37,622 nucleotides of DNA from Methylophilaceae bacterium (GCA_006844635.1 SPJO01000122.1:1-37622); one strand, 5' to 3'; counted from the first letter of the stretch, positions 15,213 through 23,902 are shown. The notes: generated by a model from the sequence alone, not told the origin. Numbers and translations are program-made.

Positions 15213-16376
15213 ATGAATGAATTTCTTTTTACTTCAGAATCTGTTTCTGAAGGCCACCCTGATAAATTAGCAGATCAGGTTTCCGATAGTATTTTAGATG
15301 CTATTTTAGAACAAGACCCAACAGCCCGTGTGGCGGCAGAAACCTTAGCCAACACAGGTTTGATTGTATTAGCGGGTGAAATTACGACAACAGCCAACGT
15401 TGACTATATTAAAGTAGCACGTGAAGCCATCAAGCGTATTGGTTACGATAATGGTGATTACGGCATTGATTATAAATCCTGTGCGGTAATGGTTGCCTAC
15501 GATAAGCAGTCACCCGATATTGCACAGGGTGTAGATAATGCCAATGACGACCCATTAGATCAGGGTGCTGGCGACCAAGGCTTAATGTTTGGTTATGCGG
15601 TAAAAGAGACACCACAACTAATGCCATTGCCGATTTGGCTGAGCCACCGTTTGGTCGAACGTCAAGCCATGTTACGTAAGAATGGCAGCTTACCGTGGTT
15701 GTTACCCGATGCTAAAGCGCAGGTGACTGTGCAGTATGTCGATGGTCAGCCGCATAAAATTGATACGGTATTAATGTCAACACAACATACGCCAGACATG
15801 ACCTTAGAGGCTATTCGTGAGGCGACGATTGAAGAGGTGATTAAACCTATCCTGCCGCAAGAGCTGATTAAAGGTGAGATTAAATATTTGGTTAATCCAA
15901 CGGGCCGTTTTGTGATTGGTGGGCCGCAAGGCGATTGTGGCTTAACGGGGCGTAAAATTATTGTGGATACTTATGGTGGTGCAGCCCCACATGGTGGCGG
16001 TGCATTCTCTGGGAAAGACCCATCAAAAGTGGATCGTTCTGCAGCCTATGCAGGTCGTTATGTCGCAAAAAACATTGTGGCGGCAGGCTTAGCAGATAAG
16101 TGTATGGTGCAAATGAGTTACGCGATTGGTGTGGCACAACCGACATCCATTATGGTGGATACCTATGGCACAGGTAAGGTCTCAGACGACCGCTTAACCG
16201 AACTTGTCCGTGAACATTTTGATTTGCGACCAAAAGGCATTGTTCAGATGCTGGACTTGTTGCGACCGATTTATGCGAAGACAGCCGCTTATGGTCATTT
16301 TGGGCGTGATGAGCCTGAATTTACTTGGGAGGCGACAGACAAAGCGGCTGCATTGAAGGCGGCGGCAGGCATTTAA
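15213..16376 (+). CDS. metK: S-adenosylmethionine synthetase
   Basis: Makes S-adenosylmethionine from methionine and ATP. The 387-residue protein carries the expected ESVSEGHPDKLADQVSDS N-terminal motif, the GAGDQGLMFGYA signature and the GGGAFSGKDPSKVDRSAAY phosphate-binding motif. It opens the methyl-cycle block of the window (metK, HD-GYP, ahcY, membrane protein, metF). A strong terminator directly after it means it is a separate transcript from the HD-GYP gene. The leader contains a possible attenuator hairpin. Confidence 0.98.
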   Translation: MNEFLFTSESVSEGHPDKLADQVSDSILDAILEQDPTARVAAETLANTGLIVLAGEITTTANVDYIKVAREAIKRIGYDNGDYGIDYKSCAVMVAYDKQSPDIAQGVDNANDDPLDQGAGDQGLMFGYAVKETPQLMPLPIWLSHRLVERQAMLRKNGSLPWLLPDAKAQVTVQYVDGQPHKIDTVLMSTQHTPDMTLEAIREATIEEVIKPILPQELIKGEIKYLVNPTGRFVIGGPQGDCGLTGRKIIVDTYGGAAPHGGGAFSGKDPSKVDRSAAYAGRYVAKNIVAAGLADKCMVQMSYAIGVAQPTSIMVDTYGTGKVSDDRLTELVREHFDLRPKGIVQMLDLLRPIYAKTAAYGHFGRDEPEFTWEATDKAAALKAAAGI

Positions 16377-16399
16377 TGCAGTAATTGGCGGTATGATTT

Positions 16400-16431
16400 A
16401 AAAAAGAGGGTTTTTTTACCCTCTTTTTTTT
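16400..16431 (+). terminator. Terminator after metK
   Basis: AAAAAGAGGGT / ACCCTCTTTTT with a six-T loop followed by further T residues, 24 bases beyond the metK stop. Confidence 0.93.
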
Positions 16432-16469
16432 GCATCTAGCACTTTGTTTTTCTGTGAAAATGCATAGCT

Positions 16470-17705
16470 ATGTTAAAGGCCATTTCAACTAAACAGGTGA
16501 AGCTAGGTATGCACATTCATGCACTAAAAGGTGCATGGGTGACACATCCTTTTTGGAAAACCAAGTTTGTATTAGACAGTCTTGATGATTTACATAAGTT
16601 GCAGAGCTGTGGTGTGAAAGAGGTTGTGATTGATGTGACCAAGGGGCTGGATGTTGAGCAAGTAGCTGCTGAGCATCAAAATGACCAGCCACAAGCTCGA
16701 GAAGCGCAAACAAAATCCGAGCCTTTAAACAGTAACGATGTTGTCGAAGAGAAACGCATCAGTGTGGCGGAAGAAAGTGCCAAAGCGTCGCGTGTTATTA
16801 ATGCATCGAAAAAAGCGGTGGCATCTATGTTCAAAGATGTGCGCATGGGTAAAGCCGTTGATACTAAAGAGCTGGATTCTTTGGTCAGCGATATTTCAAG
16901 TTCTATTTCACGGAATGAAAGCGCACTGATTAGTTTGGCGCGTCTAAAGACCAAAGATGACTACACATATATGCACTCAGTTGCAGTATGCGGTTTAATG
17001 GTAGCGTTGGCGCGGCAATTAGCTTTATCTGAAAAGAAGGTAAAGCAGGCTGGCTTAGCCGGTTTGTTGCATGACATTGGTAAAGCTGGCATTCCTAATG
17101 AGGTGCTCAATAAGCCTAGCGCATTGACCGATGCAGAGTTTGATTTAGTCAAGCAACATCCACAGCGAGGTAAGGATATTTTGTTGGCGGCTGAAGTGAA
17201 GGATGCTGCGACATTAGATGTTTGTTTGCACCATCATGAAAAGATAGATGGATCAGGTTATCCTCATGGGTTGAAAGGTGATGCAATTAGCCTGTTTGCA
17301 AAAATGGGCGCGGTGTGTGATGTATATGATGCCGTCACGTCTAACCGACCTTATAAAGCGGGTTGGGATCCTGCCGTCTCATTGCAGCGGATGGCACAAT
17401 GGGAAGGTCATTTTGACGATGTTGTGTTTAAAGCCTTTGTTAAAAGTCTAGGTATTTATCCAGTAGGCTCTACCGTAAAGCTGAAGTCAGGGCGTTTGGC
17501 TGTGGTGATTGACCAAAGCCAAGCATCACTGTTAACACCAATGGTGAAAGTGTTTTTCTCAACGAAAGCAAAATCAAGAATTCCAATACAGATTATTGAC
17601 TTTTCTAAGCCAAATGAGCGTGATGCAATCGTTGGTTATGAAGATCCCGCTGAATGGGGGGTTGAGAATGTCGATGAAGTTTGGAGTAATTTTGAGATTT
17701 GGTAG
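16470..17705 (+). CDS. HD-GYP domain protein with N-terminal DUF3391 (probable c-di-GMP phosphodiesterase)
   Basis: A 411-residue cytoplasmic protein. Residues 1-65 are a DUF3391 domain (KQVKLGMHIHALKGAWVTHPFW), followed by a charged, low-complexity linker and an HD-GYP domain from about 140 to 340. Metal-site residues are complete: His201-Asp202 in HDIGK, the HHHEKIDGSGYP block (His254-256, Glu257), and Asp in CDVYDAVTSNRPYK. This predicts hydrolysis of cyclic di-GMP; the GYP signature is intact, so activity is likely. DUF3391 proteins lack a receiver or PAS domain, so the input signal is unclear. It lies between the metK terminator and the SAH riboswitch, separated from both. Confidence 0.9.
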   Translation: MLKAISTKQVKLGMHIHALKGAWVTHPFWKTKFVLDSLDDLHKLQSCGVKEVVIDVTKGLDVEQVAAEHQNDQPQAREAQTKSEPLNSNDVVEEKRISVAEESAKASRVINASKKAVASMFKDVRMGKAVDTKELDSLVSDISSSISRNESALISLARLKTKDDYTYMHSVAVCGLMVALARQLALSEKKVKQAGLAGLLHDIGKAGIPNEVLNKPSALTDAEFDLVKQHPQRGKDILLAAEVKDAATLDVCLHHHEKIDGSGYPHGLKGDAISLFAKMGAVCDVYDAVTSNRPYKAGWDPAVSLQRMAQWEGHFDDVVFKAFVKSLGIYPVGSTVKLKSGRLAVVIDQSQASLLTPMVKVFFSTKAKSRIPIQIIDFSKPNERDAIVGYEDPAEWGVENVDEVWSNFEIW

Positions 17706-17769
17706 CGGCTGATAAAGTAGCAAGTGTCTGATTTTTTGTATTTTATTATTTTGGCGATATAATATCGCT

Positions 17770-17834
17770 TTCTGAGGAACGCTGCGAGAGTATTCTACTT
17801 GCTCCCAGGCTCAGAATGTCTTAACTGCGTTCAC
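17770..17834 (+). promoter_or_regulatory. S-adenosylhomocysteine (SAH) riboswitch
   Basis: The conserved core is recognisable: GAGGAACGCTGC (17774-17785) and CCCAGGCTC (17804-17812). P1 is TTCTGAG (17770-17776) with CTCAGAA (17810-17816); P2 lies between (GCGAG...CTTGC). The P4 pseudoknot is GAACGC (17777-17782) with GCGTTC (17827-17832). It lies about 90 bases before ahcY, the standard target. In characterised examples, SAH binding raises ahcY expression so that the toxic by-product of methylation is cleared. Confidence 0.92.
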
Positions 17835-17871
17835 TTTTTACTGTGCGAGCACGGAAACTAAAAGGTGAGCG
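17828..17871 (+). promoter_or_regulatory. Expression-platform hairpin competing with SAH riboswitch P4
   Basis: Bases 17828-17840 pair with 17859-17871 in an uninterrupted 13-bp helix (two G-T wobbles), capped by a smaller GTGC/GCAC stem at 17843-17852. Its first five bases (17828-17832) are also the 3' strand of the P4 pseudoknot, so the two folds exclude each other. A loose T-rich stretch (GTTTTATTT, from 17883) follows after about 12 bases, so it is not a canonical terminator. Confidence 0.75.
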
Positions 17872-17924
17872 GTAGCCCCAAAGTTTTATTTCCTTGCTCA
17901 GTTTTCATTTATTAAAGGGAAATT

Positions 17925-19334
17925 ATGAATACTGTAGCTGATATTAAAGATTATGTAATTGCAGATATTAACTTGGCAGATTTCGGTCGTAAAGAAATTG
18001 CCATTGCAGAAACTGAAATGCCAGGTTTAATGGCGATTCGTGAAGAGTACGCAAAAAGCCAGCCACTTAAGGGCGCTCGTATTACAGGCTCTTTGCACAT
18101 GACGATTCAAACAGCAGTGCTGATTGAAACATTAAAAGATTTAGGTGCTGAAGTACGTTGGGCATCTTGCAATATTTACTCAACGCAAGATCACGCTGCT
18201 GCTGCGATTGCTGCTGGTGGTACACCTGTTTTTGCTGTTAAAGGCGAAACATTGGAAGAGTACTGGGATTACACGCACCGTATTTTCGAGTGGACTGATG
18301 GCGGTTACTCAAACATGATTCTAGACGACGGTGGCGATGCAACATTACTACTGCATTTAGGTAAAGATGCAGAGTCAGATTTGTCGGTGTTAGATAATCC
18401 AGGTTCGGAAGAGGAAGTTTGCTTATTCAATGCAATTAAAGCAAAACTAAAAACAGACCCTAAATGGTACTCAACACGCCTAGCTGAAATCAAAGGCGTT
18501 ACAGAAGAAACCACAACAGGCGTGAACCGTTTATACCAAATGCATCAAGCAGGTAATTTAGCTTTCCCAGCGATTAACGTGAATGACTCCGTGACAAAAT
18601 CTAAGTTTGATAACTTATACGGTTGTCGTGAATCTTTGGTTGACGGCATTAAGCGTGCGACGGATGTGATGGTGGCAGGTAAGGTTGCAGTTGTAGCGGG
18701 TTACGGTGATGTCGGTAAAGGTTCTGCACAAGCATTACGCGCTTTATCTGCCCAAGTTTGGGTAACAGAAATTGACCCAATTTGCGCACTGCAAGCTGCG
18801 ATGGAAGGCTATCGTGTCGTTACGATGGATTACGCTTGTGAGCATGGTGATATTTTCGTGACAACAACGGGTAATTATAATGTCATTCAACATGACCACA
18901 TGGCTAAGATGAAAAACGAAGCCATTGTATGTAATATTGGTCACTTTGATAACGAAATTGATGTGGCTTCACTAGAGCAGTATGAGTGGGAAGAAATTAA
19001 GCCGCAAGTCGACCATGTGATTTTCCCAGATGGTAAGCGTATTACCTTATTGGCTAAAGGGCGTTTAGTGAACTTGGGTTGTGGTACTGGTCACCCGAGC
19101 TATGTGATGAGCTCAAGTTTTGCCAACCAAACGATTGCGCAAATTGAGTTATTTACCAAAACAGCTGACTATCCTGTAGGTGTGTATACTTTACCTAAGC
19201 ATTTAGATGAAAAAGTTGCCCGATTACAACTGAAAACATTAAATGCTGAGTTAACTGAATTAACGCAAGAGCAAGCGGACTATATTGGTGTGGGTGTACA
19301 AGGCCCATATAAGCCAGAACATTACCGTTATTAA
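17925..19334 (+). CDS. ahcY: Adenosylhomocysteinase
   Basis: Splits S-adenosylhomocysteine into homocysteine and adenosine using tightly bound NAD+. The 469-residue length fits the proteobacterial form. Visible motifs include the N-terminal EMPGLMAIREEYAKSQPLKG, the substrate region SCNIYSTQDHAAAAIA, the NAD-binding GYGDVGKGSAQALRA, the VCNIGHFDNEID segment and the C-terminal KPEHYRY. An AAAGGGA ribosome binding site (17914-17920) precedes the ATG. Expression is expected to follow SAH through the leader riboswitch. The downstream membrane protein and metF follow closely, so SAH may control them too. Confidence 0.98.
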   Translation: MNTVADIKDYVIADINLADFGRKEIAIAETEMPGLMAIREEYAKSQPLKGARITGSLHMTIQTAVLIETLKDLGAEVRWASCNIYSTQDHAAAAIAAGGTPVFAVKGETLEEYWDYTHRIFEWTDGGYSNMILDDGGDATLLLHLGKDAESDLSVLDNPGSEEEVCLFNAIKAKLKTDPKWYSTRLAEIKGVTEETTTGVNRLYQMHQAGNLAFPAINVNDSVTKSKFDNLYGCRESLVDGIKRATDVMVAGKVAVVAGYGDVGKGSAQALRALSAQVWVTEIDPICALQAAMEGYRVVTMDYACEHGDIFVTTTGNYNVIQHDHMAKMKNEAIVCNIGHFDNEIDVASLEQYEWEEIKPQVDHVIFPDGKRITLLAKGRLVNLGCGTGHPSYVMSSSFANQTIAQIELFTKTADYPVGVYTLPKHLDEKVARLQLKTLNAELTELTQEQADYIGVGVQGPYKPEHYRY

Positions 19335-19368
19335 TCGTATTGCTCAATAATTTGTAAAGGAGTCGGGG

Positions 19369-19719
19369 ATGCGGTTCTTACTCAGCTGGGTATTAAAAGC
19401 GTTGGCTTTATTGCTGGTAGCGCACTTCGTTCCTGATATTTACATGAGCGGTCTGGACGTCGCCTTAATTGCAGCCGTTATCATTGGTTTAATGAACATG
19501 TTGGTCAGGCCAGTGTTGGTATTACTGACCTTGCCAATCACAGTATTAACATTAGGCTTGTTTATCCTAGTGATTAATGGTTGTTTATTCTGGGCGGTCG
19601 GACATTACTTACAAGGCTTTGAAGTGCAGACCGTGATGGCTGGGATTATTGGTGCCGTCGCTTATAGTTTGATTTCTTGGCTACTCACAACATTGTTGCT
19701 CGGTAAGCGCTTGACATGA
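19369..19719 (+). CDS. Phage-holin-superfamily IV-like small membrane protein
   Basis: A 116-residue protein with four predicted membrane helices and the conserved signature GLMNMLVRPVLVLLTLPITVLTLGLFILVINGCLFW of the family annotated as 'phage holin family protein' (YvlD type). The name comes from profile similarity only; no phage genes are nearby. The start is firm (AAAGGAG seven bases upstream). It lies 34 bases after ahcY and 22 before metF, in a placement known from other betaproteobacteria, which suggests co-transcription under the SAH riboswitch. Its role in the methyl cycle, if any, is unknown. Confidence 0.88.
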   Translation: MRFLLSWVLKALALLLVAHFVPDIYMSGLDVALIAAVIIGLMNMLVRPVLVLLTLPITVLTLGLFILVINGCLFWAVGHYLQGFEVQTVMAGIIGAVAYSLISWLLTTLLLGKRLT

Positions 19720-19741
19720 ACATGAAAGTTAACGATTGAAT

Positions 19742-20572
19742 ATGAAGAACATACCATTAAGTTTCGAATTTTTCCCGCCAAAAACAGAGGAAGGTATTGC
19801 TAACTTACGTCGTACACGCAAACAGTTGGCGACATTTCAACCTGAATTTTTTTCTGTAACATTCGGGGCAGGGGGGTCTACTCGCGACCGCACCATGGAT
19901 GCTGTTTTTGAGATCCAAAATGAAGGATATGCCGCTGCACCGCATATCTCTTGTATTTCAGCCACCAAGGATGAAGTGCGTGAGTTGTTGAAAGCTTATC
20001 AAGCAAAAGAGATTAAACGCTTAGTGACTTTGCGTGGCGATTTGCCATCAGGGGTGGTGAGTGTTGGTGATTTTAAATACGCTAATGAGCTGGTGGATTT
20101 TATTCGTCAAGAAACGGGTGATTGGTTTCATATAGAAGTAGCTGCTTATCCGGAAGTGCACCCTGAGTCGACTTCAGTTGCCAGTGATATCAATAACTTC
20201 AAGAAAAAAGTGGATGCTGGCGCAAACTCAGCGATTACGCAGTATTTTTACAATATTGATGCGTACTTTCAGTTTCTTGAAAGCTGTCAAAAAGCCAACA
20301 TTAGCTTGCCAATTATTCCTGGCGTGATGCCTATTTATAATTACACACAACTTGCGCGTTTCTCTGGTATGTGTGGTGCGGAAATTCCGCGCTGGTTACG
20401 TCTGCGCCTTGAAGCTTATGGTGATGACATGGCTTCATTGCGCGATTTTGGTGTGGATGTAATTTCTGAACTTTGTGAGAAGTTATTAGCTGCAGGCGTG
20501 CCTAGCTTACATTTCTACACCTTGAATCAAGCTGGTATCGTTTCAAAGATTATCAATAATGTCACAGACTAA
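19742..20572 (+). CDS. metF: 5,10-methylenetetrahydrofolate reductase
   Basis: Reduces methylene-tetrahydrofolate to 5-methyl-tetrahydrofolate with FAD, supplying the methyl group for methionine synthesis. The 276 residues match the bacterial enzyme: SFEFFPPKTEEG with the catalytic Glu, FSVTFGAGGSTRDRT, RLVTLRGDLP and the C-terminal GVPSLHFYTLNQ. An in-frame TTG lies two codons upstream (19736), but the ATG at 19742 is the better start. It closes the ahcY-membrane protein-metF unit. Only nine bases separate its stop from the convergent smg gene, and no terminator is visible. Confidence 0.97.
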   Translation: MKNIPLSFEFFPPKTEEGIANLRRTRKQLATFQPEFFSVTFGAGGSTRDRTMDAVFEIQNEGYAAAPHISCISATKDEVRELLKAYQAKEIKRLVTLRGDLPSGVVSVGDFKYANELVDFIRQETGDWFHIEVAAYPEVHPESTSVASDINNFKKKVDAGANSAITQYFYNIDAYFQFLESCQKANISLPIIPGVMPIYNYTQLARFSGMCGAEIPRWLRLRLEAYGDDMASLRDFGVDVISELCEKLLAAGVPSLHFYTLNQAGIVSKIINNVTD

Positions 20573-20581
20573 CCGCCAGTA

Positions 20582-21040
20582 TTACTGAACAGTAAGGCCG
20601 CGTGGGTTGAATAAGGCATCCTCTACAAAGGAGTAGTCCTTATCTCTGCCTTGGTTCCACAGGGCAATCATCGTAATCCAGCGTGTTTCCTCAATGGTAA
20701 TTTTTGCTTGTTTCAATGCCATTGCACGATCAATAATGAGGTCTCTTTCCATATCGCTAATCACATCCGCTTGCTGTAAGAAAATCAAGAACCCTAAGCT
20801 TTCTGTATTAATTTTCTTCAATTCGCTCTTGGTAAAAAAGCGTGTCGCAGTTGTTTGGTGTGAGTAATCTAGCTCTGGTGTGTTTAGCACAGACTTCATG
20901 CCTTTAAACCAGTCAAATGCGCCTAAGATATCATTTTGTTCAAACCCAGCCTCAGCAAGTTCTTGCTCTAATGTTGCGTCATCTGGCATGGTTTGCTCTG
21001 CAAAATAGTTTTCAAACATGAAAACCAGTACTTCAAACAT
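20582..21040 (-). CDS. smg: Smg family protein (DUF494)
   Basis: A 152-residue protein of the DUF494/Smg family, recognisable by the N-terminal MFEVLVFMFENYF, the LxxAGFExxxIxxAFDWFxGM region and RxFTxxExxKInxExxGFLxFLxQxxVLxxxxRExVIDRAMAL pattern. Its function is undetermined; it is usually encoded between dprA and topA. Here dprA precedes it as expected, but the next gene is a convergent metF and not topA. Cytoplasmic, acidic, helical. Co-transcribed with dprA (36-base gap). Confidence 0.92.
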   Translation of the reverse strand: MFEVLVFMFENYFAEQTMPDDATLEQELAEAGFEQNDILGAFDWFKGMKSVLNTPELDYSHQTTATRFFTKSELKKINTESLGFLIFLQQADVISDMERDLIIDRAMALKQAKITIEETRWITMIALWNQGRDKDYSFVEDALFNPRGLTVQ

Positions 21041-21076
21041 ATATTTCCTCGTTAATATCTCTTTAATTTATTATAT

Positions 21077-22183
21077 TTACATTAAGCGCTGGTAATTTCC
21101 CCCTGTCAATGTGGCGACTTTACCTTCCAGCTCTAATACCATTAGCATGGAGGAAAGCGCATCTGGCGTCAATGCTGAAGTGGCCAGCAGAGACTCAAAA
21201 CTAATGGCCTCAAAACCCATCAAATCCAATAGGGTATTGGCTTCTGGCGCAGTCGAACCCACTTGGGTTGATGGCCCAGATGGGCTATACGCCGGTAGTA
21301 AGTTTTTTATCTCTTCTAAAATATCATCCGCACTTTCGACTAATTTTGCGCCTTGCTTGATCAGTTGATGGCAACCCTTAGAAACAGGAGAGTGTATTGA
21401 GCCGGGAATGGCAAATACTTCACGGCCTTGTTCGGCAGCTAGCCTAGCCGTAATCAAAGAGCCACTCTTGATATTGGCTTCAACAACTAAACAGCCATGA
21501 CTCAAACCGCTGATAATACGGTTTCTACGTGGGAAGTTTTGAGGTTTTGATGGTGTGCCGAGCGGAAATTCTGAAAGAATGAGACCGTGCTCAGCAATCT
21601 GATGTGCTAAATCACGGTGTTTCGCAGGGTAAACAATATCCAAGCCAGTGCCAACAACAGCAATGGTAGCGCCTGTACTTTTAATCGCACCGCGATGTGC
21701 GGCACCATCAATGCCAAGCGCCATGCCACTAACGACACATAAACCCTGTTGACACATAGCTTGAGCAAAGCTTTCTGCATTTTTCTCACCTTGTGGTGTC
21801 GCATGGCGACTACCGACCATGGCAATAGCAGCTTGCGATAAGCATGTGAGATTGCCAATCCCATAGAGTACGGCAGGTGGGTCTGTAATTTCTAGAAGGC
21901 GTTTCGGGTAAGCAGCATCAGCAAGGGTGATTAGATGCGTATTATCTTTTGCTAACCAGTTCTGAGCTGCTTGCGTCGTTTCTGGTGTAACCCCTTGTTT
22001 GATTTTGCTCGCAATCGTTGCCGAAACGATTGCTTTAAGTGCTTGCGTGCTAGCAGAGAAAATATGATTTGGAGAGCCGAACTGCTTGAGCAGTTGGTAA
22101 ATTTTTGCATTACCTAAACCTGGAATCTGTGTCAGCGCGATCCAAGCACTGGCTTCATCAGATTCCAATGGTTTTACTTGCAT
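21077..22183 (-). CDS. dprA: DNA-processing protein DprA (Smf)
   Basis: Loads RecA on incoming single-stranded DNA during natural transformation. The 368-residue protein has an N-terminal SAM-like region (TQIPGLGNAKIYQLLKQFG), a Rossmann-fold core (VGSRHATPQGEKNAE, VSGMALGIDGAAHRGAI, GTGLDIVYPAKHRDL, NFPRRNRIISGLSHGCLVVEA, SGSLITARLAAEQGREVFAIPGS) and a C-terminal winged-helix domain. The start overlaps the stop of the LysM gene by one base (TAATG), implying translational coupling. Its presence does not by itself show that the organism is competent. Confidence 0.96.
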   Translation of the reverse strand: MQVKPLESDEASAWIALTQIPGLGNAKIYQLLKQFGSPNHIFSASTQALKAIVSATIASKIKQGVTPETTQAAQNWLAKDNTHLITLADAAYPKRLLEITDPPAVLYGIGNLTCLSQAAIAMVGSRHATPQGEKNAESFAQAMCQQGLCVVSGMALGIDGAAHRGAIKSTGATIAVVGTGLDIVYPAKHRDLAHQIAEHGLILSEFPLGTPSKPQNFPRRNRIISGLSHGCLVVEANIKSGSLITARLAAEQGREVFAIPGSIHSPVSKGCHQLIKQGAKLVESADDILEEIKNLLPAYSPSGPSTQVGSTAPEANTLLDLMGFEAISFESLLATSALTPDALSSMLMVLELEGKVATLTGGNYQRLM

Positions 22184-23283
22184 TAAGGCGTGTGTACGGC
22201 GTCCAGTGTAAAGACTGAACTTGAAGAGCTCATTACCAAGCCATAAGAGACGCGGTCAAACGTTCTAAATACCATCATCAGGCCGACGCGTTCGTCAGGC
22301 AATTTGATTTGCCCTGGCTCTAATTGTACTTCAGCATCACTGCCTATAGTCGCATCTGATTTTTCGTCAGATTCTTTATACTCAGGGTCTTGGATAATAC
22401 GGCCATAGCGACTAATTGCTAATACGTGGCCAATTTCCAAGCCGTCATTTTTGCCGAGGTTGATCGCGACTACATTGCTTGGCCCCGCTTCGGAAGTGCT
22501 GCTTGCACCACCAATGACGCGAATAATGCGACCTCTGACTTGGTTCTCTGGCGCATGCGGTACAAAGCTAGTTTGAAACTCATCTTCGGAAGCAATCAAT
22601 CGATCTTTGACGAAAATCTCTTCTTTCGCTTTAACGATGTTTGCTGATGCAGGCTTGCCATATTTCGTGATATTTAAATCGCCCAAGTAGATGGCTTGCG
22701 TACCCAGTACTTCATCAGTATCCGGATCGATAAATTGCTCACCTTCTCGATAAATATTCCAGTTTTTACCATCAGCCTCTTGAATTTCATTGATATAGAC
22801 GCGGGTACTAGGACTTAACACTAGGCGGTTGTCAGGGCCTGCGATAATGCGCGGGGCACTTTCTAACTCATCATTCTCAATAAGTAGTGGTTGCGTCAGG
22901 AAGGGCGTAATCACACTTGGTGTAATTGTTTGAATGGCTTCTTTTTCTAATGGTTCGATACGTGCACCTGGTTCCAAGGTGACTGTTTCGCGTAGTAACT
23001 TGAGCTGCGGGTATTTGCCACTAGTATCTAGGACGACGACATCGCCAGGATAAATCAAATGTGGGTTTTTAATTTGATCACGATTCATGCGCCATACTTT
23101 TGGCCATAACCATGGATTTTGTAAGAATTTGCCAGAAATATCCCAAAGCGTATCGCCTTTTACAACAACATGACGATGGGGGTGATTCTTTTTCAGTTTA
23201 ATTTCATCAGCAAATGCACTGATGCTTAAGCAAGCAAGTGCTAGCAGCGTTATAATATTGCGGAGTAAATTTTTTTTATACAT
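22183..23283 (-). CDS. Secreted LysM-domain protein
   Basis: A 366-residue exported protein with a signal peptide (residues 1-25, ending SAFADE) and one LysM domain at about residues 37-87 (HVVVKGDTLWDISGKFLQNPWLWPKVWR, then PHLIYPGDVV). The remainder is a family-specific region of beta-rich segments ending in FRTFDRVSYGLVMSSS. LysM binds peptidoglycan, so it should act at the cell wall in the periplasm. The family is conserved upstream of dprA in many beta- and gammaproteobacteria, without a defined function. It shares a 103-base divergent promoter region with def and is translationally coupled to dprA. Confidence 0.93.
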   Translation of the reverse strand: MYKKNLLRNIITLLALACLSISAFADEIKLKKNHPHRHVVVKGDTLWDISGKFLQNPWLWPKVWRMNRDQIKNPHLIYPGDVVVLDTSGKYPQLKLLRETVTLEPGARIEPLEKEAIQTITPSVITPFLTQPLLIENDELESAPRIIAGPDNRLVLSPSTRVYINEIQEADGKNWNIYREGEQFIDPDTDEVLGTQAIYLGDLNITKYGKPASANIVKAKEEIFVKDRLIASEDEFQTSFVPHAPENQVRGRIIRVIGGASSTSEAGPSNVVAINLGKNDGLEIGHVLAISRYGRIIQDPEYKESDEKSDATIGSDAEVQLEPGQIKLPDERVGLMMVFRTFDRVSYGLVMSSSSSVFTLDAVHTP

Positions 23284-23303
23284 CGACGACCTCGGTCAAA
23301 ATA

Positions 23304-23318
23304 GCGGATTTTATCCGC
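23304..23318. promoter_or_regulatory. Palindrome in the def / LysM divergent region
   Basis: GCGGAT and ATCCGC flank a TTT loop: a perfect six-pair inverted repeat 20 bases before the LysM start and about 70 before def. It could be an operator or a 5'-UTR hairpin; no regulator is identified. Confidence 0.35.
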
Positions 23319-23386
23319 GAAGTTGGATTAAATTTATCACGTAATTCATTAAGAAATCAAGCTTTTTTGGAAGAATTAACCGCTTT

Positions 23387-23902
23387 ATGGCAGCCTTAAC
23401 TATATTAAATTATCCAGACCCACGTTTACATAAGGTGGCAAAGCCTATTTTGAAGGTTGATGATGAGATTCGTCAACTTGTTAAAGATATGGCAGAAACC
23501 ATGTATGCCGCGCCAGGCATAGGATTGGCGGCAACACAGGTTGATAGACATATACAACTAATCGTGATTGATACATCAAAAGAGCAAAACGATTTATTAG
23601 TGTTGGTAAATCCCAACATTATTGCCAAAAGTGGTGAGCAAGAACACGAAGAAGGCTGTTTATCGGTGCCTGGTGTCTATGAAACGGTAACGCGTGCTGA
23701 GGCGATTACCGTCGAAGCGTTAGATCAGCACGGCAAAAAATTCAAATTAAATGCAGATGGTTTGTTGGCAGTTTGTATTCAGCATGAAATGGATCATTTG
23801 CAAGGAAAAGTCTTTGTAGAGTACCTGTCGCCATTGAAGCGCAACCGTATCAAAACCAAAATGATTAAGCATCAGCGTGAAATTGAGCGCAACAGCTATT
23901 AG
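23387..23902 (+). CDS. def: Peptide deformylase
   Basis: Removes the formyl group from nascent N-terminal formylmethionine. The 171 residues carry all three family motifs: GIGLAATQ (44-51), EGCLS (89-93, with metal ligand Cys91) and HEMDH (133-137, with ligands His133 and His137 and catalytic Glu134). It precedes fmt by 26 bases, the classic pairing of the enzyme that adds the formyl group and the one that removes it. Confidence 0.97.
   Translation: MAALTILNYPDPRLHKVAKPILKVDDEIRQLVKDMAETMYAAPGIGLAATQVDRHIQLIVIDTSKEQNDLLVLVNPNIIAKSGEQEHEEGCLSVPGVYETVTRAEAITVEALDQHGKKFKLNADGLLAVCIQHEMDHLQGKVFVEYLSPLKRNRIKTKMIKHQREIERNSY

Noticed and set aside
19369..19719. Prophage remnant suggested by the 'holin' family name
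   Set aside because: The family name is only a profile label; no endolysin, spanin or structural phage gene is present, and the gene sits in a conserved metabolic block.
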